This document shows positions 17,920-26,583 of a stretch of 64,000 nucleotides of DNA, piece after piece (the stretch's first letter is position 1; each line of letters begins with the position of its first letter). The notes under the pieces were generated by a model. The model was not told where the DNA came from, made no database searches, and was given only the letters and a program-made list of their open reading frames with translations. Made by a program: the position numbers and the translations under genes. Origin of the DNA: Sphingorhabdus contaminans (GTDB lineage: Bacteria; Pseudomonadota; Alphaproteobacteria; Sphingomonadales; Sphingomonadaceae); NCBI RefSeq assembly GCF_007280415.1, contig NZ_VKKU01000001.1, positions 1,488,001 through 1,552,000 on the forward strand, in the 5' to 3' direction.

Positions 17920-18785
17920 CTTTACACGGCCCCATCACCAATAGCTTCATTTCGCAGCGCCTGCGCCTCAACTATGTCGACTGGGGCAATCCCGACGCAC
18001 CGCCTTTGTTGCTCGTCCACGGTGGACGCGACCATGCGCGCAGCTGGGACTGGGTGGCCGAAGAATTGCGCCATGACTGGCACATTATCGCACCCGATCT
18101 GCGCGGCCATGGCGACAGCAGCTGGTCGCCCGACGGCAATTATGAAATGTCGGCCTTCGTTTACGACCTTGCCCAGTTGATCCATCAATTGGGGTTGGCC
18201 CCGGTATCGATCATTGCCCATTCCATGGGTGGCAATATCGCCACGCGCTATGCCGGAATCTTCCCCGAAAATGTCCGCAAACTGGTCAATATCGAAGGGT
18301 TGGGCCTGTCGCCTAAGATGCAGGCCGAACGCGATGCCATCGGTATCCAGAAACGGTTCCGCCAATGGATCGAAGACAAACGCAACGCCGCGGGACGCAC
18401 ACCCAAGCGCTATCCCACGATTGAAGCCGCTTATGACCGGATGAAGGCGGAGAACAGCTATCTGACCGATGAGCAGGCCCGCCATCTGACCGTGCACGGA
18501 ATCAGCAGGAACGAGGACGGCACCTGGAGCTGGAAGTTCGACAATTACCTCAACATCTGGGCCATATTCGATATGCCGCGCGAGGATTTGCTCAGCATCT
18601 GGCAGTCCATCACCTGCCCCATGCTATTGCTTTACGGCGAAAAAAGCTGGGCTTCCAACCCGGAAAAGGACGGCCGGATCGAACATTTCCCGACCGCCAA
18701 AGTCATCGAATATGAAAATGCCGGCCATTGGCTGCACCACGACCAGTTCGACCGGTTCATGGCGGATGTGAAGGCGTTTCTGTAA
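17916..18785 (+). CDS. Alpha/beta hydrolase
   Basis: A 289-residue alpha/beta-hydrolase-fold enzyme. The oxyanion motif LLVHGGRDHARSW, the nucleophile elbow IAHSMGGNIA (Ser in HSMGG, near residue 106), an acid expected after strand 7 (LLLYGEKSW), and the catalytic histidine in NAGHWLHHD are visible. A lid segment of about 90 residues is inserted between strands 6 and 7. There is no signal peptide. Its ATG overlaps the smc stop by 4 bp (ATGA), so it is translated with smc. That linkage does not reveal its substrate; esterase, epoxide hydrolase or C-C hydrolase roles are all possible. Confidence 0.88.
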   Translation: MTLHGPITNSFISQRLRLNYVDWGNPDAPPLLLVHGGRDHARSWDWVAEELRHDWHIIAPDLRGHGDSSWSPDGNYEMSAFVYDLAQLIHQLGLAPVSIIAHSMGGNIATRYAGIFPENVRKLVNIEGLGLSPKMQAERDAIGIQKRFRQWIEDKRNAAGRTPKRYPTIEAAYDRMKAENSYLTDEQARHLTVHGISRNEDGTWSWKFDNYLNIWAIFDMPREDLLSIWQSITCPMLLLYGEKSWASNPEKDGRIEHFPTAKVIEYENAGHWLHHDQFDRFMADVKAFL

Positions 18786-18826
18786 ACGGAACGCGATAGA
18801 GGCAGTTCCCTTTTACCTGTTTACAG

Positions 18827-19048
18827 CCGGTGTCGGGGACTGTCCCGAACCCCCGCAACTCCCCTCTCCCCTTTAGGGGAGAGGTACGCAGTCTTATGGC
18901 TTTAGCCATTAGACGGAGTGGAGAGGGGGAGTTGGCGCATTGCCCTCACCGTCGAGCCCCTCACCAACTGCGCCTAGGCCTGTCGGCCAAGTCTCCGTAT
19001 CCTCTCCCCTGAAGGGGAGAGGGAAGCGTTGACGCTGTCCCCCACACC
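18827..19048. repeat. Structured intergenic repeat, possibly MITE-like
   Basis: This non-coding block fills most of the 268-bp gap between two converging genes. Its left end reads GGTGTCGGGGACTG (18829-18842). The right end, read on the opposite strand (19035-19048), is GGTGTGGGGGACAG, so the ends are imperfect inverted copies (12 of 14). Inside are two near-identical hairpins: CCTCTCCCCT-tt-AGGGGAGAGG at 18863-18884 and the same arms with spacer ga at 19001-19022. The string CCGGTGTCGGGGAC at 18827-18840 also occurs at 5992-6005. No open frame is convincing. It may be a dispersed repeat element and could also act as a terminator for both genes. Confidence 0.6.
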
Positions 19049-19053
19049 ACAAC

Positions 19054-20622
19054 TCACCCAATCATCGCCTTTAACGTCGCAACCTTGTCCGCCTCCTCGG
19101 CCGGCTTGTCGCGGCGCAGGCGGGATATGCGGGGGAAGCGCATGGCGATGCCGGATTTATGCCGTTTCGATTCATGCACGGCGTCAAAGGCGACCTCTAA
19201 AACCAGAGTTTTTTCTACTTCGCGCACCGGACCGAAACGGGCGACGGTGTTGGTGCGTACAAAACGGTCCAGCCATTTCAGTTCGGTATCGCTGAACCCC
19301 GAATAGGCCTTGCCGACGGGCAGCAAGGTCCCATCCTCGCCCCAGCAGCCAAAAGTATAGTCGGAATAATAGGACGACCTTTTGCCGCTGCCGCGTTGGG
19401 CGTACATCATTACGCAATCGGCAACCAAGGGTTCGCGTTTCCACTTATACCACAGTCCGACCTTGCGTCCGGCCAGATAAGGCGCGTCCCGCCGTTTCAG
19501 CATCACGCCTTCAATCGCGGCCTCACGCGCTGCCCCGCGCAATTCGGCAAGATGGTCAAAATCGCGCGCCTCGATCAGCGCGGACAGATCGAAACGGGCC
19601 GGATCGAGTCCGGCGGCAAATCGTTCCAGACGATCGCGCCGCTGGGTCCAGCCGAGACCGCGCATATCCTCTGCACCGTCAAACAATATGTCGTAGAGCC
19701 GGACAAAGACCGGATATTCGGCCTGCATGGCGGCGGTTACCGTTTTGCGTCCCAGCCGTTGCTGCAACGCATTGAAACTGGCCGCTTCCCCGCCCTGGAC
19801 ATCCCCGCGAACGAGCAATTCCCCGTCAACCACGCCGATGCCGGTAAAGGTGGCCGCTATTTCAGGAAAGGCCGCCGTCACCTCGTCCCCGCCACGGCTG
19901 AACAGACGGGTTTCGGTGCCGGTGGCGGCGATCTGAATACGGATACCGTCCCATTTCCACTCGGCAGCAAATTCCGAAAGGTCGACCACCCCGTCGTCCA
20001 GGGGATGCGCCAGCATGAAGGGCCGGAAAAAGGCGCTGTCGGCCAGATTGGGTCGCTCCGCCCGCCCCTCGCCCCAGGCAAATAGCTCGGCATAGGGCGG
20101 ACGCAGGGCGTGCCAGACCTCCTCCACATCGTCGACCGACAGACCGAAACCTTGCGCAAAGGCGGTTTTGGCGAGCCGTGCCGAGATGCCGACGCGCATC
20201 CCGCCGGTCGCCAGTTTCAGCAAGGCATAGCGGCCGTCGGCGTCCAGCCTGTCCATCAGTTCGGCCAGCACGGAAGGCGCGCGCGCACGGCTGGTGGCGT
20301 TGAGCAGGTCGATTATCTCGGCCACGCTGGGCGGTGCTTTTGCGGTCTGCTGGTCCGGCCACATCAGAGCCACGGTTTCGGCGGTGTCGCCGACATAATC
20401 GCGACTCATCCTGAAAAGCAGCGGGTCGAATCTTTCTTCCGCCATGGCGCGGATGGCCGATGCCTTCACAGTCGCAATGTTCAGCGTTCCGGCCAATGCC
20501 GCCAAGGCCCAGCCGCGGTCGGGATCAGGCGTGGCGCGCAGATAATCGGCGATCAGGCGGATTTTTGCATCGCGCGAACGGGTGTAGACCAGCGCATCGA
20601 CAAGGGCGGCAAAGGCCTGCAT
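19054..20622 (-). CDS. ATP-dependent DNA ligase (cisplatin-damage-response/ligase-associated cluster type)
   Basis: A 522-residue ATP-dependent ligase. The nucleotidyltransferase motif I is EWKWDGIRI with the adenylated lysine at about residue 223. It is preceded by an N-terminal DNA-binding domain of about 200 residues and followed by the OB-fold domain with EFDAVHESKRHKSG-like ending (LEVAFDAVHESKR). This is the stand-alone ligase usually found with a metallo-beta-lactamase exonuclease, an Lhr-Core helicase and a metallophosphoesterase. Here only the exonuclease partner is adjacent. Its start codon shares one base with the exonuclease stop (TGATG), so the two are translationally coupled. 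Confidence 0.93.
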   Translation of the reverse strand: MQAFAALVDALVYTRSRDAKIRLIADYLRATPDPDRGWALAALAGTLNIATVKASAIRAMAEERFDPLLFRMSRDYVGDTAETVALMWPDQQTAKAPPSVAEIIDLLNATSRARAPSVLAELMDRLDADGRYALLKLATGGMRVGISARLAKTAFAQGFGLSVDDVEEVWHALRPPYAELFAWGEGRAERPNLADSAFFRPFMLAHPLDDGVVDLSEFAAEWKWDGIRIQIAATGTETRLFSRGGDEVTAAFPEIAATFTGIGVVDGELLVRGDVQGGEAASFNALQQRLGRKTVTAAMQAEYPVFVRLYDILFDGAEDMRGLGWTQRRDRLERFAAGLDPARFDLSALIEARDFDHLAELRGAAREAAIEGVMLKRRDAPYLAGRKVGLWYKWKREPLVADCVMMYAQRGSGKRSSYYSDYTFGCWGEDGTLLPVGKAYSGFSDTELKWLDRFVRTNTVARFGPVREVEKTLVLEVAFDAVHESKRHKSGIAMRFPRISRLRRDKPAEEADKVATLKAMIG

Positions 20623-21680
20623 CAGCCTTCATCCTCATCTTCGCGTCCGACCAGATCCAGTGCGCGCGCCTTCAATTGATGCAGTTCGCACCAACGGCCC
20701 AGCGCATCGGTCCGGCCATGGGTAATCCATGTTTCGGAAGGGCGCAGTTCCAGCAAGGTTCCTGTCAGTTCGTTCCAGTCGGCATGATCCGAAATCACCA
20801 GCGGCAATTCGACATTACGCTGCCGCGCACGCTGGCGCACACGCATCCAGCCCGACGCCATGGCGGTGACAGGTTCGGGCAAACGCCGCGCCCAGCGATC
20901 GTTCAGCGCCGATGGCGGGGCAACCACGATACCGCCCCGCAATTCACCCTTGGCGAGGCCCGTGGCGGGGATCAGTTCGCCCAACGAAACGCCATGCGCC
21001 TCGTAAAGGTCGCACATTTTCTGCATCGCGCCATGGATGAAGACGGGCGCGTCATAACCCGCCCGCCGCAGTTCGGCGATGACCCGCTGCGCCTTGCCCA
21101 AGGCATAGGCCCCCACAACGACGCAGCCATCGGGATGGGCGTTGCGGGTATCAAGCAGCTTTCGGATTTCGTCTTCGATGGGCGGATGGTTGAACACCGG
21201 CAGGCCAAATGTCGCCTCGGTAATCAGAACGTCGCACGCCACCGGTTCGAACGCCGCGCATGTCGGGTCATGCCGTCTTTTATAGTCGCCGGTGACAATC
21301 ACGCGCTCGCCCGCATGTTCGAGCAGGATCTGAGCCGACCCCAAAACATGGCCCGCCGGATGGAAACTGATCTTTACGCCATTGGCCTCAAAACCGTCGC
21401 CATAGGGTACGGGCGTTCCCATTTCGGTGCCATAACGCAGCGCCATGATGGCCAGCGTCTCCGGCGTTGCCCAGACCGTGCCATGGCCGCTGCGCGCATG
21501 GTCGGCATGGCCGTGCGTGACCAGAGCGCGCGCCACCGCCTGCGACGGGTCAATCCACATGTCGGCGGGGCGAACGTAGATGCCGTGCGGGTGCGGTTCT
21601 ATCCAGTGCTGGGCGGCGGTGCGGGGGATTGGGCGTTCCTTTTTCTGATAGTCATATGGTGGCGGGTATCTGGAAATCAA
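20622..21680 (-). CDS. Ligase-associated metallo-beta-lactamase-fold DNA exonuclease
   Basis: A 352-residue MBL/beta-CASP-type nuclease. The metal site motif HGHADH is at about residues 56-61 (ALVTHGHADHARSG). Further histidine and aspartate ligands are in FHPAGHVLGSAQ and VTGDYKRR, with a conserved C-terminal SDHADWNEL and WITHGR. Characterised relatives in the ligase cluster are Mn-dependent 3' exonucleases. The only start in frame is a TTG at 21680, without a clear ribosome site; the family core (WIEPHPHGIYVRPADMWIDP) starts about 25 residues in, so the true start is uncertain. It is divergent from the radical-SAM gene. Confidence 0.88.
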   Translation of the reverse strand: MISRYPPPYDYQKKERPIPRTAAQHWIEPHPHGIYVRPADMWIDPSQAVARALVTHGHADHARSGHGTVWATPETLAIMALRYGTEMGTPVPYGDGFEANGVKISFHPAGHVLGSAQILLEHAGERVIVTGDYKRRHDPTCAAFEPVACDVLITEATFGLPVFNHPPIEDEIRKLLDTRNAHPDGCVVVGAYALGKAQRVIAELRRAGYDAPVFIHGAMQKMCDLYEAHGVSLGELIPATGLAKGELRGGIVVAPPSALNDRWARRLPEPVTAMASGWMRVRQRARQRNVELPLVISDHADWNELTGTLLELRPSETWITHGRTDALGRWCELHQLKARALDLVGREDEDEG

Positions 21681-21811
21681 ACCGCGCAGGGCCCGGAAGG
21701 TTCACCCTGCTTAGGGTAAATCCGCAACACCGCATTTTCCCTTATGCATTCCTCCTCAAATGCGCGTTCTGCCGCACTTTCATACATGGGGTATAGACGA
21801 GGCGACATCGC

Positions 21812-21826
21812 GAACATATACAGAAC
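21812..21826. promoter_or_regulatory. LexA-type SOS box (GAAC-N7-GAAC)
   Basis: GAACATATACAGAAC is an exact GAAC-N7-GAAC direct repeat; read on the other strand it is GTTC-N7-GTTC, the alphaproteobacterial LexA operator. It ends 2 bp before the preferred ATG (21829) of the radical-SAM gene. Its place between divergent repair genes supports damage-inducible control. That LexA binds here is an inference. Confidence 0.7.
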
Positions 21827-21828
21827 AA

Positions 21829-23070
21829 ATGACCCAGTTACAAGTGACCGAGAAGCTCGCCATTCTGGCGGATGCCGCCAAATATGACGCGTCCTGTGCC
21901 TCCTCCGGAACCGTAAAACGGTCCAGCTCAAAATCGGGCGGGATTGGTTCGACCGAAGGTATGGGCATCTGCCATGCCTATGCGCCCGACGGGCGATGCA
22001 TATCGCTGTTGAAGATCTTGCTGACCAATAGCTGCATCTTCGACTGCCATTATTGCATCAACCGCAAAAGCTCCAACGTCCGCCGCGCGCGCTTTACGCC
22101 CAAGGAAGTCGTCGACCTGACGTTCAACTTTTACAAGCGCAACTATATCGAGGGACTATTTCTTTCGTCAGGGATCATCAAAAGTTCCAATTACACGATG
22201 GAGCAGATTGTCGAGGTTGCCCGAAGCTTGCGGGAGGATCATGACTTTCGCGGCTATATCCATTTGAAAACCATCCCTGATGCCGACCCCGAATTGCTGG
22301 AGGCGGCAGGGCGGTATGCGGACCGTCTGTCCATCAATGTGGAATTGCCGACGCGCGAGGGGCTGAACCGTCTTGCGCCTGAAAAGTCCGAAGAACGCAT
22401 CGAAGGCGCGATGGGCGGTCTGAAGACGTCGATCCTGGATGGCCGCGACGCGAAGAAGAAATACCGGAGCGCACCGAACTTTGCCCCCGCCGGCCAGTCA
22501 ACGCAGATGATTGTGGGGGCCGATGCCGCGACCGACAGCGATATCGTCCGCCGAGCCAATGGATTATATGACCGCTTTGGCCTGCGCCGGGTCTATTATT
22601 CGGCGTTCAGCCCGATCCCGGATGCGAGTGCGGTTCTGCCGCTGCAACGCCCGCCCCTGATGCGCGAGCACCGGCTTTATCAATCCGACTGGCTGATGCG
22701 CTTTTACGGCTTTGCCCCGCAGGAGGTGGTCGATGCGGCGCAGGCCGATGGCATGTTACCGCTTGATATCGACCCCAAGCTTGCCTGGGCGCTGAAACAT
22801 CGGGGGCAGTTCCCTGTCGACGTCAACCGCGCGCCCAAGGAGATGTTGTGGCGCGTGCCGGGTCTGGGAACGAAGGCGGTGAAGGCGATCCTGAAGGCGC
22901 GGCGCTGGCGCAGGCTGCGGCTGGAGGATGTGGGGCGGCTGACGGTTTCCATTGCGAAAATACGGCCTTTCCTGATTGCCGATGGCTGGACGCCGGGGGC
23001 GCTTACCGATCTTGAACATCTGCGCACCAGCATCGCGCCCAAGACGGAGCAGTTGGAGCTGTTTGCATGA
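21829..23070 (+). CDS. Putative DNA modification/repair radical SAM protein
   Basis: A 413-residue radical S-adenosylmethionine protein. The cluster motif C-x3-C-x2-C is CIFDCHYC (Cys69, Cys73, Cys76). An upstream conserved segment DAAKYDASCASSG precedes it, and a helix-hairpin-helix DNA-binding motif lies near residues 335-362 (DVNRAPKEMLWRVPGLGTKA). NCBI names this family putative DNA modification/repair radical SAM protein; its reaction is unknown. I use ATG 21829 because the conserved N-terminus begins there; ATG 21760 is an alternative. No ribosome site is visible, and a LexA-type box lies directly upstream, so the mRNA may be leaderless. Its stop overlaps the udgX start by 4 bp (ATGA). 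Confidence 0.9.
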   Translation: MTQLQVTEKLAILADAAKYDASCASSGTVKRSSSKSGGIGSTEGMGICHAYAPDGRCISLLKILLTNSCIFDCHYCINRKSSNVRRARFTPKEVVDLTFNFYKRNYIEGLFLSSGIIKSSNYTMEQIVEVARSLREDHDFRGYIHLKTIPDADPELLEAAGRYADRLSINVELPTREGLNRLAPEKSEERIEGAMGGLKTSILDGRDAKKKYRSAPNFAPAGQSTQMIVGADAATDSDIVRRANGLYDRFGLRRVYYSAFSPIPDASAVLPLQRPPLMREHRLYQSDWLMRFYGFAPQEVVDAAQADGMLPLDIDPKLAWALKHRGQFPVDVNRAPKEMLWRVPGLGTKAVKAILKARRWRRLRLEDVGRLTVSIAKIRPFLIADGWTPGALTDLEHLRTSIAPKTEQLELFA

Positions 23071-24440
23071 TTACCGCGCGGATCGCGGCGGAGGATGATT
23101 TTGACGGCTGGCGCAACCAGTGCCGCGGGCTGATGCGGCTGGGCGCGCGCCCGGCGGATGTGGTCTGGCAGGTGGGCGAGCAGCGCACGGACCTGTTTGC
23201 CAGCCCGGAGGCCAGCCTGGACGCGGCGCCCATCGGTGTGCCCAAGGGCTTTGCCGAACTGGCGCGGTCGGTCATCTGCCATTCGGACCCGGAACGATTT
23301 GGTATGCTCTACCAGTTGCTCGTCGACCTGAAGGCGCGCCAGCGGCACATGGGGGACGAGGCCGACCCCCTGCTCCGCAAGCTGGAGATGATGGCGAAGA
23401 ATGTCCGCCGCGACATCCACAAAATGCGCGCTTTCCTGCGCTTCCGCCGGGTCGAGGAGGATGGTGGTGAGGAGCATTTCGTGGCCTGGTTCGAACCCGA
23501 ACACCACATCGTCCGCACCAACGCCGCCTTCTTCGTCCGCCGCTTCGCAGCCATGAAATGGTCGATCCTGACCCCCAGCCTGACCATCCACTGGGACCGT
23601 CAAAAACTGCTGGAAGCTTCAGCCAGGTTAAAAACCGACGCACCGACAGAAGACAATGTCGAAGAACAGTGGAAGACTTATTACGGCTCCATCTTCAATC
23701 CAGCCCGTCTCAAGGTAAACGCTATGCTGAAGGAGATGCCCAAAAAATACTGGCACAACATGCCCGAAACCGCGTTGGTCACAGAACTGATCCAGTCAGC
23801 ACGCAACCGGGAGGTGGCCATGATCGAAAAGGACATTGTACCCCAAGCCGCCGAAACGCTCAGCACCCTTCGCACCGAAGCCGAGCGCTGCCGCCGTTGC
23901 CCGCTCTACGGCCTGGCGACGCAATTGGTCTTTGGCGAAGGCCCGGCAAATGCCCGGCTGATGTTTGTCGGCGAACAGCCCGGCGATCAGGAAGATCGCA
24001 CCGGTCGGCCTTTTGTCGGTCCGGCGGGACAGATATTTGACGCTGCACTGTTGCAGGCTGGTGTGGACCGTAACCAAAGCTACATCACCAACGCCGTCAA
24101 ACATTTCAAATTCCGGCCCGAGGGCAAAAGACGTATCCACGAACGTCCCAATGTTGGCGAAATCAACCATTGCCGCTGGTGGTTGAAGCGCGAGATTGAA
24201 CTGGTGCAACCGGAATTGATCGTCGCGCTGGGCGCCACCGCCGTACGCAGCCTGACAGGGCGGGCGATGCCAATCACCGCCAACCGAGGACGAATGGTCG
24301 AAAGCCTGGAAGGCGTTCCGGTCTTGGTTACAATCCACCCAAGCTATTTGCTGCGCCTGCCGGACGCCGATTTGGCGGAACGGGAACGGATGCAATTTGT
24401 GGACGACCTGCAAGCTGCGCGGAGGCGCCTGTCCCGATAA
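23067..24440 (+). CDS. DUF4130-UdgX fusion, uracil-DNA-binding protein
   Basis: A 457-residue two-domain protein. Residues 1-250 are the DUF4130 domain that accompanies the radical-SAM partner. Residues 260-457 are a family-4-like uracil-DNA glycosylase of the UdgX type: iron-sulfur cysteines in CRRC (275, 278) and HCRWW (369), GEQPGDQED at 302-310, and the UdgX-specific loop KRRIH at 354-358. In characterised UdgX the loop histidine (here His358) forms a covalent bond with the deglycosylated sugar, giving irreversible binding to uracil sites. Where classical family 4 has a cysteine, this protein has His346 (NAVKHFKF), as UdgX relatives do. It is translationally coupled to the radical-SAM gene. 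Confidence 0.92.
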   Translation: MITARIAAEDDFDGWRNQCRGLMRLGARPADVVWQVGEQRTDLFASPEASLDAAPIGVPKGFAELARSVICHSDPERFGMLYQLLVDLKARQRHMGDEADPLLRKLEMMAKNVRRDIHKMRAFLRFRRVEEDGGEEHFVAWFEPEHHIVRTNAAFFVRRFAAMKWSILTPSLTIHWDRQKLLEASARLKTDAPTEDNVEEQWKTYYGSIFNPARLKVNAMLKEMPKKYWHNMPETALVTELIQSARNREVAMIEKDIVPQAAETLSTLRTEAERCRRCPLYGLATQLVFGEGPANARLMFVGEQPGDQEDRTGRPFVGPAGQIFDAALLQAGVDRNQSYITNAVKHFKFRPEGKRRIHERPNVGEINHCRWWLKREIELVQPELIVALGATAVRSLTGRAMPITANRGRMVESLEGVPVLVTIHPSYLLRLPDADLAERERMQFVDDLQAARRRLSR

Positions 24441-24450
24441 AGTCGGCCTC

Positions 24451-26583
24451 TCACGCAACTTTCAAATGGAACAGCAGGCATGTCTCCGGCTGGGCATGGG
24501 GCAATTGCATCCCGGCCTGTATCAATGCCGCCCCGCTGAACACTGCACCGGCACCGGAAAGATCAAGTTTCTCGATAAGCGATGGGGCCTTCACTGCTTG
24601 CCATCCATCGGGCCAGATGAGCGAAAGATGATAGCTACGCACCGGGTCGAGACCTGCAAACTGCAGCCGCCCCGGCAAAACATGCTGGTCACCGGTCATA
24701 TAGCAGAACGAAAAAAGCGCTTCGGATTTGTCCCGCGCCACAATTCCACTGGCAAGATGCTGGGGCGCGGTGTCGAGGCGGTAGATCTCGCCATCATGCA
24801 GCAAAGTGCGGTGCCGCTTATGCAAGGCGATGGCGGATTTGAGTTGGGCCAGGTCTGCTTCACGCTCGGTCAACAGATTCAATTCCAGACCCATGTGCCC
24901 TGTCAGGGCTGTCGCAGCGCGCATTGCCATAGAAATGCGGCGTCCGGTCACATGGCAATGGGCTGGCCCGACATGGCAGCCCAAAATTTCGGGCGGCAGG
25001 AAAAAGCTCGCGCCGCGCTGGATATTCTGACGATCCAGCGCGTCATTGCTGTCGGAAGTCCAGACCCTGTCGCTGTGCGCCAACACGCCCATATCCGCCC
25101 GCGCCCCACCCGACGAACAGCTTTCGATTTCAACCTGCGGATGCGCGGATCGGACACGATCAAGCAACGCGTAAAGTGCATGAACCTGCGCAACCGCCCG
25201 CACCGCGCCGTCCAATCCGCCAGGGTGGCTGAGATCGCGGTTCATATCCCATTTGATGTAACGGATATCATGGTCCCGCAAGACGGCGTCGATCCGGTCG
25301 AACAGATAGTCAGCCACTTCTTTCCGGCTGATATCGAGCACATATTGGGTGCGAAAAGGAACCTGATCGACACCTTCCGCGCCCAACACCCAATCCGGAT
25401 GTGCGCGGTACAGATCGCTGTCCGGATTGACCATTTCCGGTTCGAACCAAATTCCCATTTCCATGCCCAGACCGGTGACATGGTCCACAAGCGGTCCCAG
25501 CCCTTCAGGATAAACGGCCTCCGATACGACCCAGTCCCCCAGTCCGGCGAGATCATTCCGACGTGCACCGAACCATCCATCATCAAGCACGAAGCGTTCA
25601 ACACCTATATCCGCCGCTTTTGTGGCAAGCTGTTTGAGCTTGTCAGTATCATGGTCAAAATAGACCGCTTCCCAGGTATTGTAGTGAACCGGCCGGGGTT
25701 TGGCCCGCATTTCGGGGCGCAACAATCTGGATCGCACATGCTGGTGGAACTTACGGCTAAGTCCGCTAAAACCTCTGTCGCTGTACGCGCCGATAATCTC
25801 AGGGCTGGCGTAACTTTCACCCGGCGCAAGTCGGATTTCGCCGGGAAAAAGCAGAGCGCCCAAGCTTGCAATCAAACGCCCGTCGGTCAGTGTATCGACA
25901 CGCAGTCGGTGATTACCACTCCACGCCAGATGCAAGCCATAGACTTCACCCGCACTTTCATTTGTATCCGCCGTCGCCAAAAGAAGCGCCGGGTAACTGA
26001 AATGCGATGTCCGCCCACTGCGATTTTCACGCACATAGCTGCCCGATGTCCGGGTAATCCGCTCCCGACCGAATTCCTGCGTCCAACGGCCGGTGAAACC
26101 GATGATATCGGTCATGCTCTGTGGCAGCTCGAGGCAAGCCGTGGCCATCTCGTTCAAGTCCAGCGGTGCAGCACCATAGTTGGTCAAAGTGGACGCGATG
26201 CGCAGCACCCCGGAGTCCGGTTCAAGATCGAAATTGTATTCGAGACCAAGCCGGGTCTGCTCATCACGACAGACAATTTTTCCACTGTGAGAACCCGTTA
26301 CCACTTTGGCGACCCGGAACAGGCTGCCCCAGTCCTTGCCAGCACGATGCGCGGCCAAACCCTGGACCATCGGGTGACCAAGTCCGGCCTCCATCGCAAG
26401 AGACAACGGCAGGGAAACATCCGCAACGCCATGCATTCCCTGTCGAAGCGAGAGCCGCTCAACCTCTTCGCCCGAAATGTGTTCGCCAAGTTTTGGTCCC
26501 CAATACAGCAAGAAAGGCGACGCGCCGGGCGCACATGCGATCAGAAGAGTGCAGTCGACCGCGTCGAGCCGTAAATGGTGCAA
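24451..26583 (-). CDS. GH36 alpha-galactosidase, cytoplasmic
   Basis: A 710-residue glycoside hydrolase family 36 enzyme that releases terminal alpha-D-galactose. An N-terminal beta-supersandwich domain (about 1-290) is followed by the TIM barrel and a C-terminal beta domain. The catalytic nucleophile is Asp446 in YIKWDMNRD and the acid/base is probably Asp511 in TSDSNDALDR. Substrate-site motifs VLDDGWFG, GIWFEPEMV and ESCSSGGARAD are intact. There is no signal peptide, so the substrate must be imported first. It converges on udgX (10 bp) and diverges from the symporter, with which it shares a 140-bp control region. Confidence 0.94.
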   Translation of the reverse strand: MHHLRLDAVDCTLLIACAPGASPFLLYWGPKLGEHISGEEVERLSLRQGMHGVADVSLPLSLAMEAGLGHPMVQGLAAHRAGKDWGSLFRVAKVVTGSHSGKIVCRDEQTRLGLEYNFDLEPDSGVLRIASTLTNYGAAPLDLNEMATACLELPQSMTDIIGFTGRWTQEFGRERITRTSGSYVRENRSGRTSHFSYPALLLATADTNESAGEVYGLHLAWSGNHRLRVDTLTDGRLIASLGALLFPGEIRLAPGESYASPEIIGAYSDRGFSGLSRKFHQHVRSRLLRPEMRAKPRPVHYNTWEAVYFDHDTDKLKQLATKAADIGVERFVLDDGWFGARRNDLAGLGDWVVSEAVYPEGLGPLVDHVTGLGMEMGIWFEPEMVNPDSDLYRAHPDWVLGAEGVDQVPFRTQYVLDISRKEVADYLFDRIDAVLRDHDIRYIKWDMNRDLSHPGGLDGAVRAVAQVHALYALLDRVRSAHPQVEIESCSSGGARADMGVLAHSDRVWTSDSNDALDRQNIQRGASFFLPPEILGCHVGPAHCHVTGRRISMAMRAATALTGHMGLELNLLTEREADLAQLKSAIALHKRHRTLLHDGEIYRLDTAPQHLASGIVARDKSEALFSFCYMTGDQHVLPGRLQFAGLDPVRSYHLSLIWPDGWQAVKAPSLIEKLDLSGAGAVFSGAALIQAGMQLPHAQPETCLLFHLKVA

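Noticed and set aside
18830-19012. Small open frame inside the 18.8-19.05 kb repeat
   Set aside because: The sequence is dominated by hairpin arms and low-complexity Pro/Arg codons; no ribosome site or family resemblance.
24397-26574. A 725-residue open frame on the plus strand opposite the alpha-galactosidase
   Set aside because: The opposite strand encodes an intact GH36 enzyme; this frame has no recognisable motif and is a codon-bias shadow.
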